From Phenylobacterium sp. (GTDB lineage Bacteria > Pseudomonadota > Alphaproteobacteria > Caulobacterales > Caulobacteraceae): a stretch of DNA of 64,000 bases. The stretch lies in contig JAGNIV010000002.1 of the NCBI GenBank assembly GCA_018001015.1, forward strand, positions 124,001 to 188,000, in the 5' to 3' direction. The notes below the pieces were generated by a model. The model was not told where the DNA came from. It saw only the letters and a program-made list of their open reading frames with translations, and made no database searches. Both the position numbers and the translations under genes were made by a program. Below are positions 7,432 to 16,406 of this stretch, in pieces (positions within the stretch are counted from its first letter, which is position 1; the number at the start of each line of letters is the position of its first letter).

Positions 7432-8348
7432 CAGACCGCCTCTGCATAGAGCGCGGCGCGATAGAGCCGCAGGGCGAAGGCCCGCGTCTTCAGCGGCGCG
7501 GCCTCGGTCAGGGCGTAGGCCTTCAGCAGGGGCCGCCAGAGGGATCGTAGCGGCGCACGCTTCAGGACGCGGGCGACCTTGTAGCTGGGGTAGCGGCTGA
7601 TCACCGCGCGGTGGCTGGCCACCACCCGGGCGAAATTCCGGGTGGACTGTTCGTACTTGTCGGCCAGGGTCCTGGCGGTATCCAGGCCCAGGTGGGTGGC
7701 GGTGTTCTCCACGTGCAGGATCGGCCAGCGGCCCGCGACCCTCATGCCCCATTCCACGTCTTCCCAGCCCCAGCCGGCGAAGCCCTCGTCGAAGGACTCG
7801 GCGGCGAAGACATCGGCGCGCACCAGCAGGTTGGAGGTGAAGATCTTCTCGGGCATCAGCGACCGCTCGGCGGCGGGCAGGCAGTCGGACTGGCCCGCCA
7901 TGGCGCGGTGCAGGGCATGGTCGCGGTTCGGCGGCGCCTGGTCCAGCGAGAAGCCGCCGAAGGCCACGGCCGGGTTCTGCTTGGCGATCAGGTCCAGCCA
8001 GTCGCCGATGAAGGTGGGGGTGTCGGGCAGCATGTCGCTGTCCAGGAACAGGTAGTGACCGGACCGGGCGTGGCTTACCAGCCGGTTGCGGCCCTTGGAG
8101 CGGCCCTCGTTCGTGGTCAGTCGGATGAAACGGGCCGGGAAGGGCAGGGCGGAGATAGCCGTTTCGACCCGTGCGGCCAGCCCTGCGTCATTGGTGCCAT
8201 CGTCCAGAATCACCAGCTCGACGTCGCCGCGCTCCCGGGACAGCGCCGTCAGCAACGGCGTCGGGTCGTCGCCCTTGAAGGGCGTCAGGATGGAGAGAGC
8301 CGGACGGCCCTGGGGCCAGAGGGCGTTGTCGAAGAGGACTTCGGTCAT
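7431..8348 (-). CDS. hfsG: Holdfast glycosyltransferase, GT2 family
   Basis: A 305-residue GT-A fold glycosyltransferase. The nucleotide-sugar part has ALSILTPFKGDD near the N-terminus, VELVILDDGTND and the DxD motif YLFLDSDMLPD (about residues 100-110). A second part carries GWGWEDVEWGMR (about 200), the signature of the Glyco_transf_7C acceptor and metal region. The last 60 residues are basic and helical, perhaps membrane-associated. It should add a sugar, by analogy with Caulobacter N-acetylglucosamine, to the lipid carrier started by HfsE. The ATG at 8348 overlaps the hfsF stop by 4 nt. The frame continues far upstream inside hfsF but without similarity there. Confidence 0.88.
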   Translation of the reverse strand: MTEVLFDNALWPQGRPALSILTPFKGDDPTPLLTALSRERGDVELVILDDGTNDAGLAARVETAISALPFPARFIRLTTNEGRSKGRNRLVSHARSGHYLFLDSDMLPDTPTFIGDWLDLIAKQNPAVAFGGFSLDQAPPNRDHALHRAMAGQSDCLPAAERSLMPEKIFTSNLLVRADVFAAESFDEGFAGWGWEDVEWGMRVAGRWPILHVENTATHLGLDTARTLADKYEQSTRNFARVVASHRAVISRYPSYKVARVLKRAPLRSLWRPLLKAYALTEAAPLKTRAFALRLYRAALYAEAV

Positions 8349-9790
8349 GCGGCGCTCCGGGCGCGGAAGGTGCGAAGGGCGTCCTGGCCGCGGCTGCGCA
8401 GCGACCCGGCGTCCACCAGGGCGATCACAGCGCCATAGACCACCGCGCCGGCGGCGGCCTTCAGGGTCAGTTCCAGCAGGCCGCCGAAGGCCGGGATGGC
8501 GCTGACCACCAGCGCCATCAAGGCGCTGGCGCCCACCGCCTGGGCCAGGGTCAGCCAGGGCACCGGCAGGTTCACGCTGCGGCGGCCCAGATAGGCCGAC
8601 GCCGCGAGACCCAGGCCGTAGCTGGCCGGGGTCGCCCAAAGGGCGCCATCCAGGTCGAAGCGGGGGATCAGGATGATGTTCAGCGCCACATTGGCCGCCG
8701 CTGGGATCGCCATCGCCACCAGCAGCAAGCTGGTCTTGCGCCCCAGGGTGAAGGCCTGGTGGAAGTAGTAGGTGGTCAGGCCCGCCAGCAGGCCGGACAG
8801 CGCGATCCACGGCGTGACGTGCGCCGCGCCGCTGGAGAGGGTCGGACCGATCATCAGTTGCGCCAGCGGGGCGGCGACGAGGGCCAGACCCGTGGCGGCC
8901 GGCACGGTCAGCAGCAACATGAGCTGGGCCTGCTCGCGGGCGGCGTCGGCCAGCGCGCTGCGCCCGCCGCGCTCGAGGGCCATGATCAGGGCAGGCCCGC
9001 CCGCCGCGCCCAGCCAGATGAACACCACGTCGAGGCTGCGGTTCGCGAGGCTGTAGCCCGCGTGATAGACGCCCACCGCGCTCTCATCGAGGAAGGCCGC
9101 CAGCAGGAACCGGTCGGTGGTGGACAGCACCAGGGCCAGGATCAGCGACAGGGCCACCGGCACGCCATAGGCGGCGTGGCTGCGCAGTCGGGGCGCCTCG
9201 ACCCGTCCACCGGCCTGATGCCCGTGCTCGCGGCTGATGATGAAGGGCAGGCAGGCCAGGGCCGCCAGGCCCATGCCGGCCACCGGGGCCGCGCCGCCAA
9301 GACCGGTCATGGCCAGCGACGCGCCGATCAGAAAACCGCCTAGGGTCTGGCCCATGTCGAGCAGGGCCGCGCTCTTGACCTCGCCCGCGGCGCGCCGGCG
9401 CTCCTGCGCGATCTTGACGAAGGTGCGCGGGGCCACGGTGGCAAGGCCCGCCAGCACCGCCAGCTTCAGGCTCGCCGTCATGGGCAGGGCCAGGGTGATC
9501 AGGGCGGCCACCGGCAGCACCGCCAGCAGCAGCAGCCAGGCGCGATAGATCGTCGCCGAGTGGTCGGCGCCGCCGCCACGATCAGATTCCCCGGCCCAGA
9601 ACCGCGCCATGGCGGCCTCGTTCCAGGTGAAGACGGCGGTGTGGACAAGGGCCATGACCGAGATGCCCAGGGCGTAGTCGCCGAACTGGGCGGGGGTCAG
9701 CAGACGGGTGAAGGCGACAATGGTCAGCAGGCCGACGACGCCCTGCACCACATTGACGGGCAGATAGCCGATCACCCCGCGCCAGAACAT
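8345..9790 (-). CDS. hfsF: Holdfast lipid-linked oligosaccharide flippase (Wzx/MOP family)
   Basis: A 481-residue protein with 12 or more hydrophobic helices, of the polysaccharide biosynthesis (Wzx, MATE-like MOP) superfamily. It should flip undecaprenyl-linked repeat units across the inner membrane. The N-terminus fits the family: MFWRGVIGYLPVN, then VAFTRLLTPAQFGDYALGIS, the FG-x-Y/L pattern typical of Wzx. A GTG two codons upstream (9796) is possible, but AAGG stands 8 nt before the ATG at 9790 and only 2 nt before the GTG. It lies 74 bp after hfsE on the same strand and overlaps hfsG. Confidence 0.88.
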   Translation of the reverse strand: MFWRGVIGYLPVNVVQGVVGLLTIVAFTRLLTPAQFGDYALGISVMALVHTAVFTWNEAAMARFWAGESDRGGGADHSATIYRAWLLLLAVLPVAALITLALPMTASLKLAVLAGLATVAPRTFVKIAQERRRAAGEVKSAALLDMGQTLGGFLIGASLAMTGLGGAAPVAGMGLAALACLPFIISREHGHQAGGRVEAPRLRSHAAYGVPVALSLILALVLSTTDRFLLAAFLDESAVGVYHAGYSLANRSLDVVFIWLGAAGGPALIMALERGGRSALADAAREQAQLMLLLTVPAATGLALVAAPLAQLMIGPTLSSGAAHVTPWIALSGLLAGLTTYYFHQAFTLGRKTSLLLVAMAIPAAANVALNIILIPRFDLDGALWATPASYGLGLAASAYLGRRSVNLPVPWLTLAQAVGASALMALVVSAIPAFGGLLELTLKAAAGAVVYGAVIALVDAGSLRSRGQDALRTFRARSAA

Positions 9791-9864
9791 CGCCACAACC
9801 TTTTCGACCGATCAGCGGGCAATGTGCCCGATCAGGCGGTTTCAAACGGTTAAGGTCGACGGCT

Positions 9865-11424
9865 TCAGCGGATGTTTTCGCGGTCGCCCAGCAGGCAGGG
9901 CAGGGTCATGAGGATGATGTAGAGGTCGAGCAGGAAGGACTGCCGCTCGATGTACTCCACGTCCAGGGCCACGCGGCGCTTCACGAGCTCGGGCGTGTCC
10001 ACCGGACCCCGCGAACCATGGATGGCCGCCCAGCCGGTCATGCCGGGCTTCATGCGGTGACGGTGGGCGTATTCGGCCACCAGTCGGGCCGATTCGATGT
10101 CGCCGGTCATCATGCCCACCGGGTGCGGGCGCGGCCCCACCAGGGACATCTCGCCGGTCAGCACGTTGAAGATTTGCGGCAGCTCGTCCAGCGACGTCTT
10201 GCGGATGAAGCGGCCCACCCGCGTGACGCGGTCATCGTCGGCCTGGGTCTGACGGACCTTGGTTTGCGGCGCGGCCTGCACCCGCATGGAGCGGAACTTC
10301 CAGACCACGATCTCCTCGTTGTTGAAGCCGTGGCGGCGTTGGCGGAACAGGGCCGGGCCGGGACTGTCGAGCTTGATGGCCAAGGCCACCAGCAGCATGA
10401 CGGGGGCGGCGACGGTGAGGGCCGCCAGGCCGATCAGCAGGTCTTGGGCGCGCTTCACGATCACCCGGCGCTCGTCCATCGGCGCACCCGAGATGTGGGC
10501 GAGGGGCACATCGGCGATACGGCTGATGGCGGCGGCTTCATGGGCGGCGTCCTCGCCGTCCAACAGCAGGCTGACCTCGTTGGGCAGGACCGCAAGGCGC
10601 TCGATCAACTGGCCGACGCGCGCGCGGGCCTGGGAGGGCACCGTGATCACGATGCGGTCTACGTAAGGCATGATCCGGTGGGCCAGCAGGGCGTTGGTGT
10701 CGCCAAGCATCGGAACGCCACGGATGCCGGCCGGGCTGCGGGCGGCTCGGTCGTCGAACACGCCGAGGATGTTGGCCTCGCGGCTCAGCAGGGTGGCGAC
10801 AATCAGGCGCTCGGCGGCCCCCGTGGCGCCCACCACCACGATATTGGGGGTCAGCCGTCCGCTGGCGCGCCAGCGCCGCACGCACAGCCACCAGACGATG
10901 TGTATCAGATAGGTCGCCGTGAAGGTCGCCGGCGCCCAGGCAGCCATGGCCTGGGCCAGGGTCGCCATGGGGATGAAGGGCAGCAGCAGGGCGAAGGCTG
11001 TCCCCGCGCCCACAATGAACGCCCCGGTCAGGCGAACCAAGTGAACGGCCAGCTCCTCGCGGCGATTGAAGCCGTAGGCTCGGAAGATTGACAGGCTGAG
11101 CAGGACGGTGAGCGCGCCGGTGCAGGTCACCGAGAGGCCCGCCGCCCCGACCGCGCCAAGCGCATGGGCGACGGCGCCGGCCACCACCAGCAGGGCGGCG
11201 TCACCGCCTTGGAACATGCGCGCCACCACGCGGCCTTGCAGGCGCGCGCGGGTGGGGATCAGCGACTGGGGCCGGAAGGGGCCGCGGCGGTCCTCAGATG
11301 CGCCCTGCTCGGCGGGCGGCAGGGCGGCGCGGGGGGGCGCGACATGGGGATCAGTCTCGCGCGCTTGCGACGCAGGACCGGTCTCCGGGTTTTCCTTGCG
11401 TTGAAACTGGACGACGGAGGACAT
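9865..11424 (-). CDS. hfsE: Holdfast initiating undecaprenyl-phosphate glycosylphosphotransferase
   Basis: A 519-residue polyisoprenyl-phosphate hexose-1-phosphate transferase of the WbaP/PssY type, which puts the first sugar phosphate on undecaprenyl phosphate. A disordered N-terminus (about 1-60) is followed by four membrane helices (about 75-195), a CoA-binding-like Rossmann region ([15 protein letters not shown]), a re-entrant helix, and the bacterial sugar transferase domain: [46 protein letters not shown] and VGPRPHP. Gene order makes it HfsE; Caulobacter has redundant paralogs PssY and PssZ. The ATG at 11424 is the best start although the upstream bases are pyrimidine-rich and give no Shine-Dalgarno signal. 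Confidence 0.88.
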   Translation of the reverse strand: MSSVVQFQRKENPETGPASQARETDPHVAPPRAALPPAEQGASEDRRGPFRPQSLIPTRARLQGRVVARMFQGGDAALLVVAGAVAHALGAVGAAGLSVTCTGALTVLLSLSIFRAYGFNRREELAVHLVRLTGAFIVGAGTAFALLLPFIPMATLAQAMAAWAPATFTATYLIHIVWWLCVRRWRASGRLTPNIVVVGATGAAERLIVATLLSREANILGVFDDRAARSPAGIRGVPMLGDTNALLAHRIMPYVDRIVITVPSQARARVGQLIERLAVLPNEVSLLLDGEDAAHEAAAISRIADVPLAHISGAPMDERRVIVKRAQDLLIGLAALTVAAPVMLLVALAIKLDSPGPALFRQRRHGFNNEEIVVWKFRSMRVQAAPQTKVRQTQADDDRVTRVGRFIRKTSLDELPQIFNVLTGEMSLVGPRPHPVGMMTGDIESARLVAEYAHRHRMKPGMTGWAAIHGSRGPVDTPELVKRRVALDVEYIERQSFLLDLYIILMTLPCLLGDRENIR

Positions 11425-11558
11425 GGGGAGGGGAGCCGCACACGCACAAATGGGAAGCTCGAGTGTGCCGCAGCGGTCTGATCGTCGGGTTAACGCGCCG
11501 GCCGGTTCTTTGAATCGCCGGCTTTTCGCGCGCCTCGGACGAAACCGCGCGACCTCGA

Positions 11559-11586
11559 TTGCCAGCCGCATTCGAAACGGCTATCC
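11559..11586 (+). promoter_or_regulatory. Promoter candidate for tRNA-Ser
   Basis: TTGCCAG at 11559-11565, a 14-nt spacer and GCTATCC at 11580-11586 approximate the Caulobacter sigma-73 promoter (TTGACGS, 10-14 nt, GCTANAWC). The -10 element ends 14 bases before the mature 5' end of the tRNA. Two bases of the -35 core and one or two of the -10 differ from consensus. Confidence 0.5.
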
Positions 11587-11600
11587 GTCCCGCCCTTGAT

Positions 11601-11690
11601 GGTGACGTGGCCGAGTGGCTGAAGGCAACGGTTTGCTAAATCGTCATACGTGAAAGCGTATCCAGGGTTCGAATCCCTGCGTCACCGCCA
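11601..11690 (+). tRNA. tRNA-Ser (anticodon GCT)
   Basis: A 90-base class II tRNA including an encoded CCA end (11688-11690). The 7-bp acceptor stem GGTGACG/CGTCACC pairs perfectly. The anticodon loop TTGCTAA, within the stem ACGGT/ATCGT, gives anticodon GCT, which reads AGC and AGT. The long variable arm ATACGTGAAAGCGTAT is typical of tRNA-Ser, and the T arm CAGGGTTCGAATCCCTG is perfect. It stands alone between hfsE (divergent) and an oligopeptide-binding gene (convergent, 12 bp away). The 3' half is not seen repeated in the neighbourhood, so there is no sign of an integrated element here. Confidence 0.98.
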
Positions 11691-11702
11691 AGGTTCCCCT
11701 CC

Positions 11703-13322
11703 CTATTTCTTCACGCACAGCCACCGCGCGCGGTGGAAGTTGGAGACGTTATCGACCCAGCCGGTGACCTTCGGGCTCACCAGGTTGCGGTTCACGACAT
11801 AGTAGATCGGCGCGAAGGCCTCGTCGGTCAGCATCATCTGCTCAGCCTGTTTCAGGATTTCGGCGCGTTTGGCGGCGTCCGGTTCGCGGTCGGCGGCGTT
11901 GAGCAGGGCGTCATAGGCGGGGTTCTTGTAGTCCCCATAGTTCTGGCCGCCTGTGTCGGACTTCATCAGGCTCAGGAAGGTCACCGGATCGTTGAAGTCG
12001 GCGAACCAGCTCATGGCCCCCACCCCGAAGTCACGGTTGCGATAGGCGGCGAAGGCGACCTGGCTTTCGTTCTGCACGATCTTCGCGTCGACCCCGATGG
12101 CGGCCCAGTCGGCCTGGACGGCGCTGGCCAGCAGGATGGTGTCGGGGCTGTTGACGATCTTCAGCTCGAAACTAAGCTTCCGGTCCGGGCCGTAGCCCGC
12201 CGCGGCCAACAGGCGCCGGGCCTCGGCCTGCCGCTCGGCCAGAGGCTTGTCGGCCCAGACCGTCCTGGCGCCCTGGGCGTAGTTGGCCGTTCCCGGCGGC
12301 ACGAAGGCATAGGCCGGAATCTGGCCCGCCCGCAGCAGCTTGCCGGTGATGAACTCCCGGTCGATCGATTCCGACAGGGCTCGGCGTACGCGGATATCCC
12401 GAAAGGCCGCGATCTCATGGGTGTTGAACGAGAGATAGGCGGTGGCCAGCGAGTTCTTGGCCCTCACCACGTCGGGCATCCGCTCTTTCAGGCGGATGAA
12501 GCGGTTGGACTGGAACGAGGTGTTCACGTCCAGTTCGCCGCGCGCGACGCGCCGCTCGGCCATCACCGAGTCCGGGGTCGGGAAATAGTCGATCCGGTCC
12601 ACGCAGACGTTCGCCGCGTCGTAGAAATTGGAGTTCTTCACCACCTCGATGTGGTCCCCCAGCTTCCAGCTCATCAGCTTGTAGGGACCGTTGCTGACAT
12701 AGCGGCCGGGCTTGACCCAGGCGTCGCCCCATTTTTCCACCGCATGCTTTGGGACCGGGAAGAAGCTCTGGTGTTTCAGCAGTTCCGGCAGGTAGGGGGC
12801 CGGATGCTCCAGGGTCAGTTCCAGGGTTCGGGCGTCGATGGCCCGCGCGCCCACCGCGGTCAGCGGGGCCTTGCCCTCGTTCACCGCCTGGCCGTTCTTC
12901 AGCAGGTAGATGAGGTAGGAATAGATCGACGCGGTCTTGGGATCGAGGATGCGGCGGTAGGCGAAGACGAAGTCATCGGCGGTCACGGGCGCCCCGTCCG
13001 ACCACTTGGCCTCGCGCAGGTGGAAGGTCCAGGTCAGGCCGTCGGCGCTGGTCTCCCACGAGGTCGCCATGGCCGGGATCGGCTCGCCTTCCGGCGAGTC
13101 GGTGGTCAGGCCGAAGATCAGGTCGGCGATGATCGTGAACTCGTCCACCAGGTTGGAGGTTTGCGGATCGAGGGATCCCGCCTCGCCGCTGCTGCCATAG
13201 GCCAGGCAGACCTCGCCGGCCGGGCAGGGCGGCCGGCTGACCTTGGCCTGGCAGCCGGACAGCAGCAGGGCCGCGAGACCGAGGCCGGCGAGCAGGGCGG
13301 GACGAAGACTCTTTGAGACCAT
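11703..13322 (-). CDS. Oligopeptide ABC transporter substrate-binding lipoprotein
   Basis: A 539-residue periplasmic binding protein of the OppA/DppA (SBP_bac_5) family. Lipobox LLSGC puts the lipidated Cys at about residue 24. Family landmarks are GSLDPQTSNLVDEFTI, PAMATSWETSADGLTWTFHLRE, WSDGAPVTADDFVFAYRRI and SNGPYKLMSWKLGDHIEVVKN. The full length is typical. No oppBCDF permease or ATPase genes lie next to it; the neighbours are a tRNA gene and a divergent hydrolase, so it is an orphan binding protein that must work with a transporter encoded elsewhere. The ATG at 13322 directly precedes the signal sequence MVSKSLRPALLAGLGLA. Confidence 0.9.
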   Translation of the reverse strand: MVSKSLRPALLAGLGLAALLLSGCQAKVSRPPCPAGEVCLAYGSSGEAGSLDPQTSNLVDEFTIIADLIFGLTTDSPEGEPIPAMATSWETSADGLTWTFHLREAKWSDGAPVTADDFVFAYRRILDPKTASIYSYLIYLLKNGQAVNEGKAPLTAVGARAIDARTLELTLEHPAPYLPELLKHQSFFPVPKHAVEKWGDAWVKPGRYVSNGPYKLMSWKLGDHIEVVKNSNFYDAANVCVDRIDYFPTPDSVMAERRVARGELDVNTSFQSNRFIRLKERMPDVVRAKNSLATAYLSFNTHEIAAFRDIRVRRALSESIDREFITGKLLRAGQIPAYAFVPPGTANYAQGARTVWADKPLAERQAEARRLLAAAGYGPDRKLSFELKIVNSPDTILLASAVQADWAAIGVDAKIVQNESQVAFAAYRNRDFGVGAMSWFADFNDPVTFLSLMKSDTGGQNYGDYKNPAYDALLNAADREPDAAKRAEILKQAEQMMLTDEAFAPIYYVVNRNLVSPKVTGWVDNVSNFHRARWLCVKK

Positions 13323-13450
13323 GGCCTAGTCGTCCCACCGCCCGCGCGCCCTGTCGAGACTTGGCCGCGCGGCGCTGAAATACCGCGTGCATCGCCGCCC
13401 GGGCGCGCTATGTCGGACCTGTCGCGCCGGCAGAGCGCACGGAGGGGATC

Positions 13451-14314
13451 ATGGGCTATTCCGAAAAGCAGTTCCGCTTCGAGGGCGCGGACGGCGCCTC
13501 GATCGCCGGCTTTCGCTGGGCCGACGAGGCCGCCGCGCCGCGCGCCATCCTGCAGATCGCTCATGGCATGGGCGAGCATGCCAGGCGCTACCCTGAACCC
13601 CTGATCCCGATCATGGCCGACGGCTTTGTCCTCTATGCCGACGACCATCGCGGCCACGGCTACACGGCCCCCAGCAAGGACGCCCTTGGGGACTTCGGCG
13701 AGAATGGCGCGGAGCTGGTGGTTGAGGACATCGCCCGCCTGACGGACCTGGCCCGGGCCGAAAACCCAGGCCTTCCGCTGGTTCTGCTGGGGCACAGCCT
13801 GGGCTCGTTCTTCTCCCAGGCCTACGCCTTCGACCACGCCGGCAAGATCGACGGCCTGGTGCTGTCGGGCACCGCGGCCTTCGGAGACCGCACGGGGCCG
13901 GCCAAGAAGCTGGACGAGATGAACGCCGAAGGCCCGCCGCCTCGCACCCCCTATGACTGGCTGTCGCGCGACGACGCCGAGGTGGATAAATACATCGCCG
14001 ACCCGCTTTGCGGCTTCTCCCGCCAGCCCAGCGCCGCCGACAGCTTTGCTCGGGTCAGCGCCCGCCTGCGCGATCCCGCCGAGATCGCCAAGATTCCCAA
14101 GGACCTGCCGCTCTACATCTTCGTGGGCGACAAGGACCCCATCAATCGCGACCTCGAACTGCTGCATCCCCTGGTCAACCGCTACCGTGAGGCCGGCCTC
14201 ACGCGGATGGAGGTGAAGGTGTATGAGGGCGGTCGCCACGAGATGCTGAACGAGACCAATCGGGACGAGGTGGCGGCCGACCTGCTCGCCTGGCTGCGCA
14301 AGACGGTGGGCTGA
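13451..14314 (+). CDS. Alpha/beta hydrolase, monoacylglycerol lipase-like
   Basis: A 287-residue Hydrolase_4 (serine aminopeptidase S33) family enzyme without signal peptide. The oxyanion-hole region reads LQIAHGMGEHARRY, then YADDHRGHGYT. The nucleophile elbow is VLLGHSLGSFF (Ser at about residue 115), the acid is probably the Asp of FVGDKDPIN, and the catalytic His lies in YEGGRHEMLNE. This set is typical of monoglyceride lipase or lysophospholipase-like enzymes; the natural substrate is not known. GGAGG stands 6 nt before the ATG. It is divergent from the oligopeptide-binding gene and followed by a CocE-type hydrolase 113 bp downstream. Confidence 0.88.
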   Translation: MGYSEKQFRFEGADGASIAGFRWADEAAAPRAILQIAHGMGEHARRYPEPLIPIMADGFVLYADDHRGHGYTAPSKDALGDFGENGAELVVEDIARLTDLARAENPGLPLVLLGHSLGSFFSQAYAFDHAGKIDGLVLSGTAAFGDRTGPAKKLDEMNAEGPPPRTPYDWLSRDDAEVDKYIADPLCGFSRQPSAADSFARVSARLRDPAEIAKIPKDLPLYIFVGDKDPINRDLELLHPLVNRYREAGLTRMEVKVYEGGRHEMLNETNRDEVAADLLAWLRKTVG

Positions 14315-14427
14315 ACCCACGCCATACTGATGCCTGGATTGTTCGCGGCGACCATTGCGCCGCGCGCCTGACATTTGAACGACGACCATTTTCGCGTGTG
14401 GAGCAACCGCGCGCCCGGGGGAAACAT

Positions 14428-16122
14428 ATGACCACCTTGCGTAATCTCGCCTTGTGCTCGGGCCTGGCCCTCATCCTGGCGACGGGCCTGGCCCAGGCGC
14501 AGGTTGCGCCGCCGCCCGCCACGGCCGTCGCGCCGGTCAACGTCTCCGAACACTTCGCCGCCATGCGCGACGGGGTGAAACTCGCGGCCAACGTCTATAG
14601 GCCGGCGGGGAATGGGCCCTGGCCGGTGGTCGTGTCGCGCACGCCCTACCTTAAGGACGGCCGCCCGGATCGGGCTGACTCCAAGCTCCAACTCGACGCA
14701 AACGCCAAGCGCTACACCGACGCCGGCTACGTCTTCGTGCTGCAGGACACCCGCGGCAAGGGCCACTCCGAAGGCTTCTACGCCGCTTTCCAGAACGATA
14801 TCGAGGACGGCTATGACACCGTGGAGTGGGTGGCGCGTCAGCCCTGGAGCAATGGATCTGTCGGCATCACCGGCGGTTCGGCCCTGGGCATCACCGCCAA
14901 CGCCGCGGCCATGGCCGCTCCACCGCACCTGAAGGCCGCCTATGTGGTGGTGGCGCCCTACGACCAACTGCAGAACAGCTACATGGGCGGGGTGCTGAAG
15001 GACAAGGACACCGTCGGCTGGAGCAAGGGGCAGGGCGTCTCGGACGCCGCCCTTGAGGCCACGCGCGCCAACGTCTTGGATAGCGTGTTTTGGAACCGCG
15101 GCGCGATGATCACCAACCGGAAGTACATCCGGATTCCTATTTATAACGTCGGGGGTTGGTACGATATCTTCAACCACGGAAACATCTCCAACTTCGAGGT
15201 GCTGCAGAACGCCGGCTCGAAGGGCGCGCGGGGCAATCAGAAGCTGCTGATGGGCCCCTTCGGCCACGGGCCGCTGTCGGGCGACCTGGCCTATCCCGGG
15301 ATGGATCGCGGTAGCCTCGCCGGGGATCAGGAGCTCCGCTGGTTCGACTACTGGCTGAAGGGGATCGACAACGGGATCATGGACGAGCCGCCGGTCAGCT
15401 ACTTCATGATGGCCGGCGCGCGCACCGGGGCCTTCTCGCCGAAGAACCGCATGCTGACCTCGGCCAACTGGCCGCCGGCCAACCGCGAGGTGCGGTACTA
15501 TCTGACGCCCGACAAGACCCTGACCACCAAGCCGCCCGCCGTCACCGACGCCAAGCTCAGCTACCGGTTCGATCCGGCCAACCCGGTGACCACCTTCGGC
15601 GGCGCCAACCTCACCTTCGAGCGCGGCCCGCAGGATCAGCGCCAGGTCCCCGCGCGCCAGGACTACCTGCGCTTCCAGACCCCGGCTCTCGACAAGGACG
15701 TGGTGATCGCCGGACCGGTGAAGGTGGAGCTCTACGGCGCCACCGACGGCCTCGACACCGACTTCGTGGCCAAGCTGGTGGACGTCTATCCCGACGGCTA
15801 CGAGGCCCTGGTGCTCGACGCCCCCATCCGCGCCCGCTACCGCCACGGCCGCATGCCCGACGACGTCAAGATGATGACGCCCGGCGCGCCGGAAGAGATG
15901 GTCATCGACCTGTGGTCCACCGCCATCACCTTCGAGAAGGGCCACCGGATCGCCGTCCACATCACGTCCTCGAACGCTCCGCGTTTTGAAGTGAATCCCA
16001 ATACCGGCGAGGCGCCCGGCAAGCCGGCCCAGAAGCCGCGCGTGGCCCTCAACAGCGTCTACATGGACGCCAGCCATCCCTCGGCCCTGGTGCTGCCGGT
16101 GATCTATCCGGAGACGAAATAG
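14428..16122 (+). CDS. CocE/NonD family secreted hydrolase
   Basis: A 564-residue hydrolase of the X-Pro dipeptidyl-peptidase S15/CocE family. A signal peptide (MTTLRNLALCSGLALIL to LAQAQ) directs it to the periplasm. The alpha/beta-hydrolase domain has SEHFAAMRDGVKLAANVYRP, QDTRGKGHSEGFY, a nucleophile elbow GITGGSALGIT (Ser about residue 153) and GWYDIFNHGNISNF (catalytic Asp strand). GPFGHGPLSGD holds a candidate catalytic His. The C-terminal jelly-roll domain (about 350-564) fits PepX_C. Members cleave acyl esters, amides or dipeptides; the substrate cannot be told. The ATG at 14428, with a GGGGGA before it, is preferred to a GTG 30 bases upstream because the signal peptide begins there. 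Confidence 0.88.
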   Translation: MTTLRNLALCSGLALILATGLAQAQVAPPPATAVAPVNVSEHFAAMRDGVKLAANVYRPAGNGPWPVVVSRTPYLKDGRPDRADSKLQLDANAKRYTDAGYVFVLQDTRGKGHSEGFYAAFQNDIEDGYDTVEWVARQPWSNGSVGITGGSALGITANAAAMAAPPHLKAAYVVVAPYDQLQNSYMGGVLKDKDTVGWSKGQGVSDAALEATRANVLDSVFWNRGAMITNRKYIRIPIYNVGGWYDIFNHGNISNFEVLQNAGSKGARGNQKLLMGPFGHGPLSGDLAYPGMDRGSLAGDQELRWFDYWLKGIDNGIMDEPPVSYFMMAGARTGAFSPKNRMLTSANWPPANREVRYYLTPDKTLTTKPPAVTDAKLSYRFDPANPVTTFGGANLTFERGPQDQRQVPARQDYLRFQTPALDKDVVIAGPVKVELYGATDGLDTDFVAKLVDVYPDGYEALVLDAPIRARYRHGRMPDDVKMMTPGAPEEMVIDLWSTAITFEKGHRIAVHITSSNAPRFEVNPNTGEAPGKPAQKPRVALNSVYMDASHPSALVLPVIYPETK

Positions 16123-16340
16123 GAACCGGGATCGGAGGCCTCCTCGTAGGAAGGGCCCGCGGCGCCGACCTGGATCAGGGCTTCGAGGGGCTCAGGGGGC
16201 AGGCGCTTCAGGGCGTCCTGCATGGCGTGCGTGTCTACGCTCCAGTCCTGGGTCGGCGCCGACTCCATCTCTTCCGACTTGCGGTGCCGGGCTCGGGACC
16301 CAATCTGGGGAACGAAGAACGGCGTTTGACGTTTGCCCAT
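16104..16340 (-). pseudogene. Relic of an ECF sigma factor (region 4 start)
   Basis: A 78-codon frame whose middle, HAMQDALKRLPPEPLEALI followed by QVGAAGPSYEEA, looks like the beginning of sigma region 4 in alphaproteobacterial ECF factors (typical form: ALxxLPxEQREALxLVGAxGxSYEEAA). The preceding RARHRKSEEMESAP resembles the linker that follows region 2. Region 2 is absent and the frame runs out after SYEEAS into DPGSYFVSG, so the DNA-binding helix-turn-helix is lost too. The end overlaps the 3' end of the CocE-type gene by 19 bp, and egtB starts 66 bp from the other side. It is probably a remnant and not a working gene; expression as a small protein cannot be excluded. Confidence 0.6.
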
Positions 16341-16406
16341 GCTTAGGGGCGAGCTTCGTCATGGCCATGATCATGGCCGTTCTGAACCCCACGGCAGGAG
16401 TATCCC

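Noticed and set aside
11601..11690. tRNA-Ser as an attachment site of an integrated element
   Set aside because: No integrase, no direct repeat of the tRNA 3' end and no change of composition are seen nearby.
14182..16077. A 631-codon open frame on the minus strand across the CocE-type gene
   Set aside because: It mirrors the real plus-strand gene, is rich in Gly, His, Val and Arg as expected for an antisense frame in high-GC DNA, and shows no family motif. The plus-strand frame has a signal peptide and all hydrolase motifs.
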